Shown: positions 53,513 to 62,315, numbered from the stretch's first letter. The stretch: DNA of 64,000 bases from Flavobacteriaceae bacterium CG2_30_34_30 (GCA_001873105.1 MNYN01000060.1:62001-126000), one strand, 5' to 3'. Notes: generated from the letters alone by a model not told the origin. A program made the numbers and translations.

Positions 53513-55300
53513 TTAAATAGTTTTTAAAGGAGAATGTTCTGTATAATAATTGAGCAACGCAGGTAATAATGCATCTTTTGGAAGAAATGGAATGCCATAA
53601 ACTCTTTTTGCAAGGGTATTTTCAATGGTATGAATAACTTCCACTTCTGCCATTGCCCTAGTTTTAAGCAATGGATCTTTGATATTTTTCTGCATCGCTA
53701 AACTCTGGTTGATAATCCAAGCATAAGGAGTAATTCCTGCTCGTTTTAAATCTTTCTGCAAAGCTTCTGCTTCTCGCATTGGAGTAGTTTCCGGCAGTGA
53801 AACCAAGATTACCTTAGATAACTCGCTGTCCTGTAATGCCATATAAGGCGTTTTTATTTTTGATGGATCCATACCGGTGGTTCGCATTACTTCACGGTGG
53901 TAACTTCCAGCTGTATCTAATAACAATAAGGTATGTCCAGTTGGGGCAGTGTCTATTATCACAAACTTGCGTTTGGCTTGTTGTATAGCTTTTGAAAATG
54001 CGTGAAAAACAGCCACTTCTTCCGTGCAAGGGGATTTTAAATCTTCCAGCAAAAGTTTTTTACCGTGGTCATCTAAAACATCACCTTTTTGCCCCATTAC
54101 TTTATCTATATACCGTTGGGTTTCTAGTTTAGGGTCGATACGGTCTATGGTGAGAGTCGTTGGCAGTTTGCTCAGGAAATCGATAAAATCTTGTACATGG
54201 GCAGCAGGGTCGGTGGTTGTTAGATGTACTTCAAAACCTTTTCTAGCAATCATAACGGCCAGTGCAGATGCTGTAATGGTTTTACCCACGCCTCCTTTGC
54301 CCATGGTCATTATTAATCCGTGGGTTTTATTTTCGGTAAGTTTTTCTACCAAAGCATCAATACCCATCAAGTGAAGGTTTGAAGTAGGTTGTTGGGATAG
54401 TTTTTCAAGGGTAATTTTTTTCTGAAGTTGTGCATCCCATATAGAGCGAAGCTTTTCTATACCTAAAATATTGTAGGGCAAAAGAGGAAATCGTTGTTGG
54501 TTTAAAAGCCTTAGGTTTTCAGGAAGTGACTCCAACTGTTTTTGCGCCATTTTTTGTATTTTTAGTGCAAAAGTATCAGAGGAATCCATGGTAGTGAATA
54601 GCCCATTTATTAACAGTTTTTGGTTGTTTAATCCTAGTTCTTTTAACTCTTCACTGGTACGAGAGGCTTCTTTTAAGGAAGACTTTTCTGGTTTAGAAAC
54701 AAGATAAAAAGTGGTTTTAGTGGCATCTCGCAAAGTAGCAACTACTTTATTATAGCGATCCTGACTATTTTTTAATGCAGAGGTTGGACCCAAACAAGAA
54801 GCTCCATCAGGGTTTTCTTCTGAAAAAGATGCCCATGCTGCCGGCAGTTCTAATAATCGCAAGGTGTGTCCTGTGGGAGCTGTATCAAAAAGGATGACAT
54901 CAAAATTTCCACCTTCGTTTTCACCAGAAATAAAACGAGAAAATTCATCAAATGAAGCAATTTCTGTGGTGCAAGCACCCGAGAGTTCTTCTTTCATCTT
55001 TTTAATATCGGAAGCAGGAAGAATATCCTTTAAGGGTTCTGTAACCCGATTTCTGTACTCTTCAGCTGAAACCTCCGGATTGATGTTGATGGCAGAAAGA
55101 TTTCCTACACCATTTACAAAACGTATTTTTTCGTCAACAGGACTGTTTAGCACGTCTTGAAGATTAGAGGCGGGATCGGTGCTAATTAAAAGTACTTTTT
55201 TACCCTCATCGGCAAGTTTTACTGCTGTGCTACAGGATAAGGATGTTTTTCCTACACCACCCTTTCCAGTGAAAAATAAGTATTGGGTTTCGGTTTTCAT
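53513..55300 (-). CDS. arsA: Arsenical pump-driving ATPase
   Basis: This 595-residue ATPase has two homologous halves. Each has a deviant Walker A (FTGKGGVGKTS near residue 10 and TMGKGGVGKT near 335). The metal-site cysteines appear as ACTTEIASFDEF (Cys near 109), SCLGP (near 169) and PCTEEVAVFHAF (near 418). The linker and DTAPTGHTLRLLELP/DTAPTGHTLLLLDTA signatures are typical. It receives As(III) from ArsD and energises the efflux permease, here Acr3. The two-half form is complete. Confidence 0.93.
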   Translation of the reverse strand: MKTETQYLFFTGKGGVGKTSLSCSTAVKLADEGKKVLLISTDPASNLQDVLNSPVDEKIRFVNGVGNLSAININPEVSAEEYRNRVTEPLKDILPASDIKKMKEELSGACTTEIASFDEFSRFISGENEGGNFDVILFDTAPTGHTLRLLELPAAWASFSEENPDGASCLGPTSALKNSQDRYNKVVATLRDATKTTFYLVSKPEKSSLKEASRTSEELKELGLNNQKLLINGLFTTMDSSDTFALKIQKMAQKQLESLPENLRLLNQQRFPLLPYNILGIEKLRSIWDAQLQKKITLEKLSQQPTSNLHLMGIDALVEKLTENKTHGLIMTMGKGGVGKTITASALAVMIARKGFEVHLTTTDPAAHVQDFIDFLSKLPTTLTIDRIDPKLETQRYIDKVMGQKGDVLDDHGKKLLLEDLKSPCTEEVAVFHAFSKAIQQAKRKFVIIDTAPTGHTLLLLDTAGSYHREVMRTTGMDPSKIKTPYMALQDSELSKVILVSLPETTPMREAEALQKDLKRAGITPYAWIINQSLAMQKNIKDPLLKTRAMAEVEVIHTIENTLAKRVYGIPFLPKDALLPALLNYYTEHSPLKTI

Positions 55301-55327
55301 AAAGGTGCTATTTTAATTTAATAAGAA

Positions 55328-55915
55328 TTAACAACATCCCGAACCTGGACTGCACGTGCTGGTTTTTGGCTGCATTTCGTTCAATAAGGTGTTGGCTTGT
55401 TCAATAATTTCCTGACTAAGCGCATTTTTAACCTCATTACCAAGGTGCATCGCTTTTGCAATTTCTTGTGCAGGTATATCTAATTTCTTTGCAGAAGCAA
55501 CATATTCTTTTAATACCTTTATGTTTGATATAGCAATAGCTGCACCGATGCATATTAAAATAGCCGTCTTTTGCGATGCTTTCTCTTCGGGAGAAATTGG
55601 TGAGTTTTCTGAATCATCTAAAGCTAAAAATGCTTCCCACTCTGCTTTTGAAGGATAGGCACCTGTCATTACTATTTGCTCATTTACCAGTATGTAAGGT
55701 AAAGAGTCCACGCCATCTTTTTGTAATTTTTCAATGGCAGCCGGAAATTTTTTAAATGCAGCACCATCATTGGATATATTGTGCCGTTGAACGTCGTGCC
55801 CTAATGATTTTAGCCACTTTACATGGGCAGCAGTTTCTATTAATGCATCATCAACATCGGAACCACAAACGCCTGTACTACAACACAAAGCTGGGTCTAA
55901 TATGGTTATTTTCAT
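55328..55915 (-). CDS. arsD: Arsenical metallochaperone ArsD with C-terminal AhpD/CMD-like helical extension
   Basis: This 195-residue protein begins MKITILDPALCCSTGVCG, with the ArsD cysteines at 11, 12 and 17. The thioredoxin-like ArsD domain runs to about residue 105 (GVDSLPYILVNEQIVMTGAYPSKAEW). Ordinary ArsD proteins are about 120 residues; this one continues with a helical region (TAILICIGAAIAISNIKVL, EIAKAMHLGNEVKNAL) resembling carboxymuconolactone decarboxylase/AhpD folds without the CxxC. It ends in a Cys-rich tail CSPGSGCC. The ATG at 55915 is used because 11 codons before it are unlike the family. It is the first gene of the operon. Confidence 0.85.
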   Translation of the reverse strand: MKITILDPALCCSTGVCGSDVDDALIETAAHVKWLKSLGHDVQRHNISNDGAAFKKFPAAIEKLQKDGVDSLPYILVNEQIVMTGAYPSKAEWEAFLALDDSENSPISPEEKASQKTAILICIGAAIAISNIKVLKEYVASAKKLDIPAQEIAKAMHLGNEVKNALSQEIIEQANTLLNEMQPKTSTCSPGSGCC

Positions 55916-55939
55916 GAATTGTATTTTTGCTATATTATT

Positions 55940-55951
55940 ATATTGCAATAT
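55940..55951 (-). promoter_or_regulatory. Candidate ArsR operator upstream of arsD
   Basis: ATATTGCAATAT is a perfect 12-bp palindrome located 25 bp upstream of the arsD ATG in an A/T-rich divergent region. Such dyads are typical of ArsR/SmtB operators, but the exact site is inferred. Confidence 0.45.
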
Positions 55952-56137
55952 TACGATAATAAAATAGAAGGAACAAATTTTTGAGATATTTTTATTGGAA
56001 AAGTAAGTGAGAAATAATGCCTAAAAAAGGTAGGTATTAGAGGTTAAAATCTTTATAATTCAATTCATCGCTAAAAAAGTACGGTTCAGTAACAACAATT
56101 TTTTACTCCCATCTGCGCGTAAGATATTTGCTCTATT

Positions 56138-56176
56138 AAAAAACAAAAACAAAAACAAAAAACAAAAAACAAAAAA
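56138..56176 (+). repeat. CAAAA-type low-complexity leader
   Basis: Tandem CAAAAA/CAAAAAA units run directly into the ATG at 56177, replacing a Shine-Dalgarno sequence. Bacteroidota genes often use A-rich leaders. Confidence 0.7.
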
Positions 56177-56800
56177 ATGGAAAAAGTAGTATTCATTTTA
56201 GCACTAACCCTAGCTTCACTAAGCATGTTGGCTCAGGGCAATTATGAACAAGGCATGCAAAACGCATTTCAACTCTGGGAGGAGGGTAAAAACCATGAAG
56301 CATCTGCACTTTTTGAGCGCATAGCTGCTGCTGAAAAAGACAACTGGTTGCCTAATTATTATCTGGCTTTGGTAAATACCACCACTGCGTTTCAAATCAA
56401 AGACAGTAAACAGGTGAGCGCCTTGTTATCTAATGCCCAAAGAGCATTAGATATAGAGATGGACAAAGACGCCTTTAATGTAGAATTAATGGTTTTGCAA
56501 GCCATGATTCATACCGCTTGGATTGCTCACGATCCTATGAACAATGGGCAGAAACTATCCGGTACCGTTATGCAAATTTATGGTCAAGCAGAAGGCATAG
56601 CACCTAACAATCCTAGAGTAATACTAAGCAAGGCTGAATTTGAAATGGGGTCTGCACAGTTTTTTGGTACCGAAATTGCTCCAATTTGTGTACAAATTGA
56701 AAAAGCTTTGCAACTTTTTGATACCTTTAAACCGCAAACACCTTTTCATCCAAACTGGGGAAAAGAAAGAGCTATTACATTACTAAATAATTGTAAATAA
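56177..56800 (+). CDS. Secreted TPR-like protein of unknown function
   Basis: This 207-residue protein has an N-terminal signal (residues 1-20, LASLSMLAQG). Helical repeats resembling TPR motifs follow (NAFQLWEEGKNHEASALFERIAAAE, LLSNAQRALDIEMD, VILSKAEFEMGSAQFFGTE). It is probably periplasmic. It precedes the LytS-like kinase by only 19 bp, so it may share its transcript, but no direct role is evident. It is divergent from the ars operon (261-bp gap). Confidence 0.75.
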   Translation: MEKVVFILALTLASLSMLAQGNYEQGMQNAFQLWEEGKNHEASALFERIAAAEKDNWLPNYYLALVNTTTAFQIKDSKQVSALLSNAQRALDIEMDKDAFNVELMVLQAMIHTAWIAHDPMNNGQKLSGTVMQIYGQAEGIAPNNPRVILSKAEFEMGSAQFFGTEIAPICVQIEKALQLFDTFKPQTPFHPNWGKERAITLLNNCK

Positions 56801-56819
56801 AAGCATATTCTTTTTAAAA

Positions 56820-58160
56820 ATGAAATTTGCATTTAAAATAATTGCAATAGGTACTTTCATTGGGGTTATTCTATTTGGTATAGATATGATCTTCCGTTTT
56901 CTCTCCACAACGCCTGTAGTATTTACTATAGAATTGTGGAAGGATCTGGGACTTTATATTCTTTATAGTGTGCCTTTAGGTTTTGTGAATTTCTGTTTTT
57001 TTGATTGGATGAACCACAAGGTTAATTGGGAAAAATTTAGAAAATATAGATGGATCATTGGTATAATTGGATCAGTTAGTTTAACCTTGGTGACCATATT
57101 TCTAATTAGAATTGTACACAAGGTAGTTATTGACGGTTTAAGCTATCCTGATTTTATAGCTAAAGAAAGGCTTCAATTTTATTTTATTGCGCTTCTTATA
57201 ACGTTGATTATCTCCTTATTTTTTCATGCCGTTTATTATTACAAAGAACTACAGAAAAATAAACTCAAAGAGCAAAAAATAATTGCAGGAACGGCATCTG
57301 CACAATTTGAAAGTTTAAAAAACCAGATTGATCCACACTTTTTGTTTAATAGCTTAAATGTATTGACTTCTTTGATAGAGGAAAACCCGGAGAATGCACA
57401 ACGGTTTACTACCTCATTATCTAAGATTTATAGGTATGTATTAGAACAAAAAGACAAAGAATTGGTAAGTGTAGAGGAAGAACTTGCCTTTGCAAAAACC
57501 TATATGAACTTGCTGAAAATGCGATTTGAAAACAGTGTTTTTTATGAAGTACCTGAAAGCCTTATGAATCCTGAGGCTAAGGTAGTACCACTATCCCTTC
57601 AACTATTATTAGAAAACACAGTAAAACATAATATTGTTAGTGAAAATAAACCTTTGCACATACGTATTTATGAAGACAATAACTATCTGGTAGTTGAAAA
57701 CGATTATCAGAAAAAAGAAGTGATGCAATCTCGTAAAGGGGTGGGACTGCATAATATAGTAAACCGCTATGGAATCATTACCAAAAGAAATGTATTAATA
57801 GAGCAAAATGAAAAAGTGTTTAAAGTAAAAATACCAATGCTCACAAAACAAATAAATGTTATGGAATATACCAATCAATTTAACGAAAACAACGCTTATT
57901 ATAAAGCGCAACAACGCGTGAAGGAAATGAAAGAATTTTATGGAAACCTCATTTCTTATTGCGTGGTTATTCCGTTTTTAATATTTATAAATCTATATAC
58001 CTATCCAAAGTTTCAATGGTTTTGGTTTCCACTTTTGGGTTGGGGTCTAGGTCTTACCATTCACGGTTTTTCCGTTTTTGGTTATGGGTCTTCTTGGGAA
58101 GAAAAGAAAATTAAAGAAATTATGGAAAAAGACAATCAAAACAAAAAAACATGGAATTAA
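56820..58160 (+). CDS. LytS-type sensor histidine kinase with C-terminal 2TM domain
   Basis: This 446-residue membrane kinase has four N-terminal membrane segments (residues about 7-27, 44-60, 78-100, 118-140). The histidine kinase core carries LKNQIDPHFLFNSLNVLT (His173 as phospho-acceptor), an N-box region LQLLLENTVKHNI and the ATP-lid GVGLHNIVNRY. A fused 2TM domain (residues about 350-440, KEMKEFYGNLISYCVV and GLTIHGFSVFGYGSSWEEKKI) follows. It should signal to the LytTR regulator at 58617. Overlap with the next gene is 10 bp. Confidence 0.87.
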   Translation: MKFAFKIIAIGTFIGVILFGIDMIFRFLSTTPVVFTIELWKDLGLYILYSVPLGFVNFCFFDWMNHKVNWEKFRKYRWIIGIIGSVSLTLVTIFLIRIVHKVVIDGLSYPDFIAKERLQFYFIALLITLIISLFFHAVYYYKELQKNKLKEQKIIAGTASAQFESLKNQIDPHFLFNSLNVLTSLIEENPENAQRFTTSLSKIYRYVLEQKDKELVSVEEELAFAKTYMNLLKMRFENSVFYEVPESLMNPEAKVVPLSLQLLLENTVKHNIVSENKPLHIRIYEDNNYLVVENDYQKKEVMQSRKGVGLHNIVNRYGIITKRNVLIEQNEKVFKVKIPMLTKQINVMEYTNQFNENNAYYKAQQRVKEMKEFYGNLISYCVVIPFLIFINLYTYPKFQWFWFPLLGWGLGLTIHGFSVFGYGSSWEEKKIKEIMEKDNQNKKTWN

Positions 58161-58480
58161 TGGAACGCAACTTTCAAGAAGAAGAACGCTATAAAGCAGC
58201 AAAAAAACAAATAAAAGAAATCAAAGGATTTTATATCCATCTTCTGGTGTATCTATTTGTTAATACTGCCATTATTGCTATCAACACAAATTTCACCAAA
58301 TTTGGTAACTTTGGTATAGAAATAAGTAATTTTTACACCGCTTTCTTCTGGGGGATAGGACTTTTTGCACATTGGGCAAGTGTATTTGGCGCTAGCTTTT
58401 TCCTAGGTAAAAAATGGGAAGAAAAGAAGATTAACGAGCTCTTAGAGAAAGATAAAGAACGACAAAAAAAATGGGAGTAA
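58151..58480 (+). CDS. Free-standing 2TM domain protein
   Basis: This 109-residue protein repeats the layout of the C-terminal domain of the preceding kinase: KQIKEIKGFYIHLLVYLFVN, a loop, and GLFAHWASVFGASFFLGKKWEEKKI. It has two membrane segments and a charged C-terminus (LLEKDKERQKKWE). It starts 10 bp inside the kinase gene and probably arose by duplication of that domain. A partner or regulator role for the kinase is possible, but not shown. Confidence 0.8.
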   Translation: MELMERNFQEEERYKAAKKQIKEIKGFYIHLLVYLFVNTAIIAINTNFTKFGNFGIEISNFYTAFFWGIGLFAHWASVFGASFFLGKKWEEKKINELLEKDKERQKKWE

Positions 58481-58482
58481 TG

Positions 58483-58524
58483 GATTAACGATTTGAGATT
58501 AACGATTTAGGATTAACGATTTAA
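58483..58524. repeat. Three 14-bp tandem repeats
   Basis: The unit GATTAACGATTTRR occurs three times head to tail (58483, 58497, 58511), just past the 2TM gene stop. A related partial repeat appears at 45243-45260. Confidence 0.75.
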
Positions 58525-58616
58525 GATTTATTGATTTTGATGGATGATTTTGTGATAGTATTAAATTCGGCAAGCATAATTTCGAAAAACCAAAAACCAG
58601 AAACCAAAAGCACAAT

Positions 58617-59390
58617 ATGAATACAATTATCATTGAGGACGAAAAACCTGCTGCAAGAAGGCTGGAACGTATGCTTGAAAAGCAAGGAGTACGTGTGATT
58701 ACCGTCTTGCATTCTGTAGAAGATGCTATAAATTGGTTTCAAATAAATGAGCATCCAGATGTGCTTTTTTTAGACATTCAGTTAAGTGATGGTCTTTCCT
58801 TTGAAATATTTGAAAAAGTAAAAATACAAAGTGCTATTATTTTTACGACTGCTTTTGACGAATACGCCTTACAAGCTTTTAAGGTAAATAGTGTGGACTA
58901 TCTTTTAAAACCTATAGACGAAGAGGAATTGCAAGCCGCAGTTCATAAATACCAGAATATGAAGACTGCTTTTGGTGGGAAGGAGGCTGGTAAAAACCTG
59001 CAAATTAATTTTGAAGAAATCAAAAAATTATTAATAAACCCACTAGAACGAGAATACAAAAAACGATTTACCATAAAAATTGGGCAGCATTTAAAAATGA
59101 TTCCCACGGAAGAAATATGTTGCTTTTATAGTGAAAATAAAGGAACATATCTTTATACTTCAGAAGGGCGAAATTATTTGATGGAAACAACGCTCGATGC
59201 TTTAGAAAAGGAACTTTCGCCAAAAGATTTTTTTCGTGTAAACCGTAAATTTATTGTGCATATACACGGTATTCAGGATATTGTGGCTTATAGCAACAGC
59301 CGGCTAAAATTGAAAATGAAGAATTTTTCAGAGGAGGAAATCATCGTTGCCAGAGAGCGAGTAAAAGATTTTAAAGATTGGTTGCAGTAG
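58617..59390 (+). CDS. LytTR-type response regulator
   Basis: This 257-residue regulator has a receiver domain at residues 1-120 (acid pocket EDEKPAARRLERML, phospho-acceptor Asp53 in FLDIQLSDG, LLKPIDEEEL with conserved Lys). A LytTR DNA-binding domain covers about 145-255 (RFTIKIGQHLKMIPTEEICCF, FFRVNRKFIVHIHGI and a basic end). It pairs with the LytS-like kinase upstream. Target genes are not evident in the window. The tandem repeats sit upstream of its start. Confidence 0.9.
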   Translation: MNTIIIEDEKPAARRLERMLEKQGVRVITVLHSVEDAINWFQINEHPDVLFLDIQLSDGLSFEIFEKVKIQSAIIFTTAFDEYALQAFKVNSVDYLLKPIDEEELQAAVHKYQNMKTAFGGKEAGKNLQINFEEIKKLLINPLEREYKKRFTIKIGQHLKMIPTEEICCFYSENKGTYLYTSEGRNYLMETTLDALEKELSPKDFFRVNRKFIVHIHGIQDIVAYSNSRLKLKMKNFSEEEIIVARERVKDFKDWLQ

Positions 59391-59446
59391 GATAACACCA
59401 TAAGAAATCCAAATCTTTATAAAACCAAAATTTCTAATATGTTTAC

Positions 59447-60664
59447 TTATTTTTTACCACCTAATTTCTTTGGAATCTTATTATCATCAAAAGCACTTGG
59501 TAGTAATTGGGGTATAAATTTCACTAACAAGGGCAATAACAAAGAACCGCCTGGCAACAGAAATATAGTAAGCGAAGGAATGGTTTTACAAACATCCAAT
59601 AACTGCTCTTTTACTTTGTTTTTTTCTTCTGCATTTAAATCGGAATAAGTTGATTTTCCTAATAAAACTAATAATTCTTTGCTTTGCGAAAGTTCTTTTA
59701 CCAGTCGGTTTTTATTTCTTAAAATAAGAAGTTTTACTGTTTTGGTGGATTGGGTGTACAATTGTTTGACAGGATGCTTGTATTGAAACAAATGGACAGA
59801 AGTAGCGTTTTCAGCTGCAAATGTTTTTAAAACTTCTAAACTTTCTGATGCAGATTTTAAGGGTAATCCTAATTTTTCACACAGGGAATTTAAAAATGAA
59901 ATTTCACTTTCTTCCACCTTAAAATCATTCCAAACGGCAAGACAACATAAGTCCAAAACATATTGTTTTTCAGTTGCTGTTGAAAGCAAATTAAAATCGA
60001 TGGTTTCTAAGGTTATTGTTTGGTTTGTTTCTTTTGTGGCATATTTTTCAGAGGCTTTAAACAAATCAATTAGCAGCACATCATAGGCAGTTTTTTTATT
60101 TTTGGCTTGTAATGCCAAGTAACATACTTGCAGTATGATTACTTCAATGGCTTCTGCATAAGTATCAGACTTTTTACCACCTTTTAAGTAAAATTGGTAT
60201 GCAAGCACATCTATAAATAATAAAGCATACGTCATAATGCGCTCAAAATTATACTTTTCTAATGCCTTGTTTTTTTCAACTCGTTGCGACAGTATCTGTT
60301 CTAAATCTTTTGATTTTGAAAAACCTAAAGGCAATTTCATAGAAAACCCGGATTTTTTTTGAATTAGATTTTTATAAAACACAAGGATATTCTTTATACC
60401 ATCGTCATAAGAAGTATCGGGATGGTATTGAAAATAAGTAAACAATAAAGCGTGCAACGTATTTACTTTTAAAATTTCTTCCTCGGTAAGTACCACATTG
60501 GAAAAATCATGCACGAAAACGGTACGCACTGAAAAGCCATACACAAAACCAACCTCACGTAATGCTGAATAAAATTTCTTAGAGGAAGGAAAAGGAATTG
60601 TTGGCGATTCCTTTTCTAATATAAAAATATATTTTTCAATCCAACCGGAGGAGGAGGGGTTCAT
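59447..60664 (-). CDS. LETM1-related protein
   Basis: This 405-residue protein has a LETM1-like C-terminal stretch (KNKVKEQLLDVCKTIPSL and IFLLPGGSLLLPLLVKFIPQLLPSAF), including the hydrophobic LLPGGSLLLP segment. The long N-terminal part is helical with no clear signature. From memory, flavobacterial homologues are described as LETM1-related biofilm-associated proteins; I cannot verify a function. The protein is probably membrane-associated. It converges on the LytTR gene with 56 bp between the stops. Confidence is in the family, not the role. Confidence 0.75.
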   Translation of the reverse strand: MNPSSSGWIEKYIFILEKESPTIPFPSSKKFYSALREVGFVYGFSVRTVFVHDFSNVVLTEEEILKVNTLHALLFTYFQYHPDTSYDDGIKNILVFYKNLIQKKSGFSMKLPLGFSKSKDLEQILSQRVEKNKALEKYNFERIMTYALLFIDVLAYQFYLKGGKKSDTYAEAIEVIILQVCYLALQAKNKKTAYDVLLIDLFKASEKYATKETNQTITLETIDFNLLSTATEKQYVLDLCCLAVWNDFKVEESEISFLNSLCEKLGLPLKSASESLEVLKTFAAENATSVHLFQYKHPVKQLYTQSTKTVKLLILRNKNRLVKELSQSKELLVLLGKSTYSDLNAEEKNKVKEQLLDVCKTIPSLTIFLLPGGSLLLPLLVKFIPQLLPSAFDDNKIPKKLGGKK

Positions 60665-60814
60665 TTTTTCTTTTTTTTCTTTGCAAATTTACGTGTTAAG
60701 TTTATGTAATAGTCCTCAAATATTGTCTATTTTTGAACGTTGTATTTTAGAACCAATAAAATTCTTTCTAAATTAAGAAAATTAGTTGCTTCTTATTTAA
60801 AATTTAAAACGGAA

Positions 60815-61516
60815 ATGATGAATAAAACAAAATTAACTTTTGCCATAGCTTTCTTAGGAATGCTTATAACCGCTCCTTTTTTACTTGCCGGCGATCATTT
60901 TGATGCACCTGCTGTTAGTGGTACATCTTCTGATTTGAGTAGCTTTTATGCTTTTGAAGGTGCAAATACAAACAATCTGGTCTTGGTAGCAAACCTTCAG
61001 GGTTTATTGCCTTCGGGAGTTCCCACCCAAATAGCACAATTTGATGAAGATGTGTTGGTGGAATTTAATATAGACACCACAGGCGATTTGATAGAAGATT
61101 TAGTAATTCAGGCCACAAAAAGAGGCGATACCATGTATTTCTTCGGTCCTGTTGTACCTATTTCTACCGGACTACAAAGTGAAATTGCCACTTTTGCAAC
61201 ACAAAGTAAAGTAGCTATTTCTTCAGGTACCACCGATGCAGAAGCTATTGTAGCAACTAATAACGGCATGCAGTTTTTTGCAGGCGCTCGTGATGACGCC
61301 TTCTTTTTTGATTTAAACAGATTTAACGCTATTGTTTCAGGAGAAGTAACTGGTTTTAATGAAGTAGGCGAAGATACTTTTGCAGGAACTAATACGCTCT
61401 CCATTGTTGTGGAATTGCCAAAATCCATGTTGGGCACTGGCGCTATTGGAATTAATCCCAATGCTCCTACTACTCCCATTTATTCTATTTGGGTAGAAAC
61501 TAAAAGAAAGCAATAA
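60815..61516 (+). CDS. DUF4331 protein, N-terminal-type (exported)
   Basis: This protein of about 233 residues starts MMNKTKLTFAIAFLGMLITA with a signal peptide ending LLAGD. Then it reads HFDAPAVSGTSSDLSSFYAF, the start of DUF4331, followed by VLVEFNIDTTGDLIEDLVIQA, and FAGARDDAFFFDLNRF. DUF4331 domains are usually longer; the C-terminal half is missing here and resembles the next gene. The ATG at 60815 (or 60818) avoids 25 unlike codons. Function unknown. Confidence 0.8.
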   Translation: MMNKTKLTFAIAFLGMLITAPFLLAGDHFDAPAVSGTSSDLSSFYAFEGANTNNLVLVANLQGLLPSGVPTQIAQFDEDVLVEFNIDTTGDLIEDLVIQATKRGDTMYFFGPVVPISTGLQSEIATFATQSKVAISSGTTDAEAIVATNNGMQFFAGARDDAFFFDLNRFNAIVSGEVTGFNEVGEDTFAGTNTLSIVVELPKSMLGTGAIGINPNAPTTPIYSIWVETKRKQ

Positions 61517-61534
61517 AAATTTAAATATAAGACG

Positions 61535-62194
61535 ATGAAAAAAAATTTATATATACTACCCATTTTGTTTTCAATACTACTTTTTGTACAATGCACTGAA
61601 GAAATAACCGATAATAGCATTATTCCAAATGCAACTTGTACCGATGGTATTCAAAATGGCGATGAGACAGGTTTAGATTGCGGAGGCAGTAACTGTGCTC
61701 CTTGTGAAGACGCCATTGGAGGAATAGACTTTTCCGGTACTTATATGCAAGAAGACCAAGTAGGAAGACCAGCCGTTTCCATAGTTTACATAACTCCAGG
61801 TTTGCGAGATGCCTATAACACCACTATTCCTTCTGAATTGACAGCCAATTTTCAACAAGATATGCAAGCTAATTTATTGCTTCATCATCCGGCATATTCT
61901 ACCAATATATTAGGTCAAGATGCTACTGCTTTTTCCACTTTGCTTTCTAAAGATGTTCTTTGGGTAGGGCAGTCGGGTATTACTACTTTTTATGATGGGA
62001 CAAATATCCTAACCGGAAGAAGATTACAAGATGATGTAATGGATTTTCATTTGCTATTACTCTATGGTGGAGCAGATGTAAATAACCCATTGAATGATGG
62101 TACGAATGGCCAGCCACTGCTTATCCGTGATGGTGTTAGTGAAAATGACAAACCGTTTTTAGCGAATTTTCCCTATTTAGCATCTCCTTTTTAA
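61535..62194 (+). CDS. Lipoprotein with DUF4331 C-terminal-type domain
   Basis: This 219-residue predicted lipoprotein has lipobox LFVQC. A Cys-rich CTDGIQNGDETGLDCGGS motif (residues 35-52) ends in CAPC. Then DUF4331-like sequence follows: EDQVGRPAVSIVYI, NTTIPSEL, GRRLQDDVMDFHLLLLYGG and DKPFLANFPYLASPF. It corresponds to the C-terminal half of the DUF4331 domain missing in the preceding gene, 18 bp upstream. The two may form one split functional unit. Confidence 0.75.
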   Translation: MKKNLYILPILFSILLFVQCTEEITDNSIIPNATCTDGIQNGDETGLDCGGSNCAPCEDAIGGIDFSGTYMQEDQVGRPAVSIVYITPGLRDAYNTTIPSELTANFQQDMQANLLLHHPAYSTNILGQDATAFSTLLSKDVLWVGQSGITTFYDGTNILTGRRLQDDVMDFHLLLLYGGADVNNPLNDGTNGQPLLIRDGVSENDKPFLANFPYLASPF

Positions 62195-62210
62195 TAGAGT
62201 AATCTATTTT

Positions 62211-62248
62211 AAAAAACTGCATTAGTAATTAATTAATGCAGTTTTTTT
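62211..62248 (+). terminator. Rho-independent terminator after DUF4331 pair
   Basis: AAAAACTGCATTA and TAATGCAGTTTTT form a 13-bp perfect stem with a nine-base loop, followed by further T residues. Confidence 0.85.
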
Positions 62249-62315
62249 GTTTTTAAAAGCAAAGGGTATCTTATTTTTATATATTATTTTGTTAGAAAAC
62301 GGTTGGACTAGGTAT

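Noticed and set aside
54024-54374. 116-codon open frame antisense to arsA
   Set aside because: Shadow of the ArsA coding strand; composition follows codon complement.
58483-58524. Possible CRISPR array
   Set aside because: Units are 14 bp and directly abutting, with no spacers and no cas genes.
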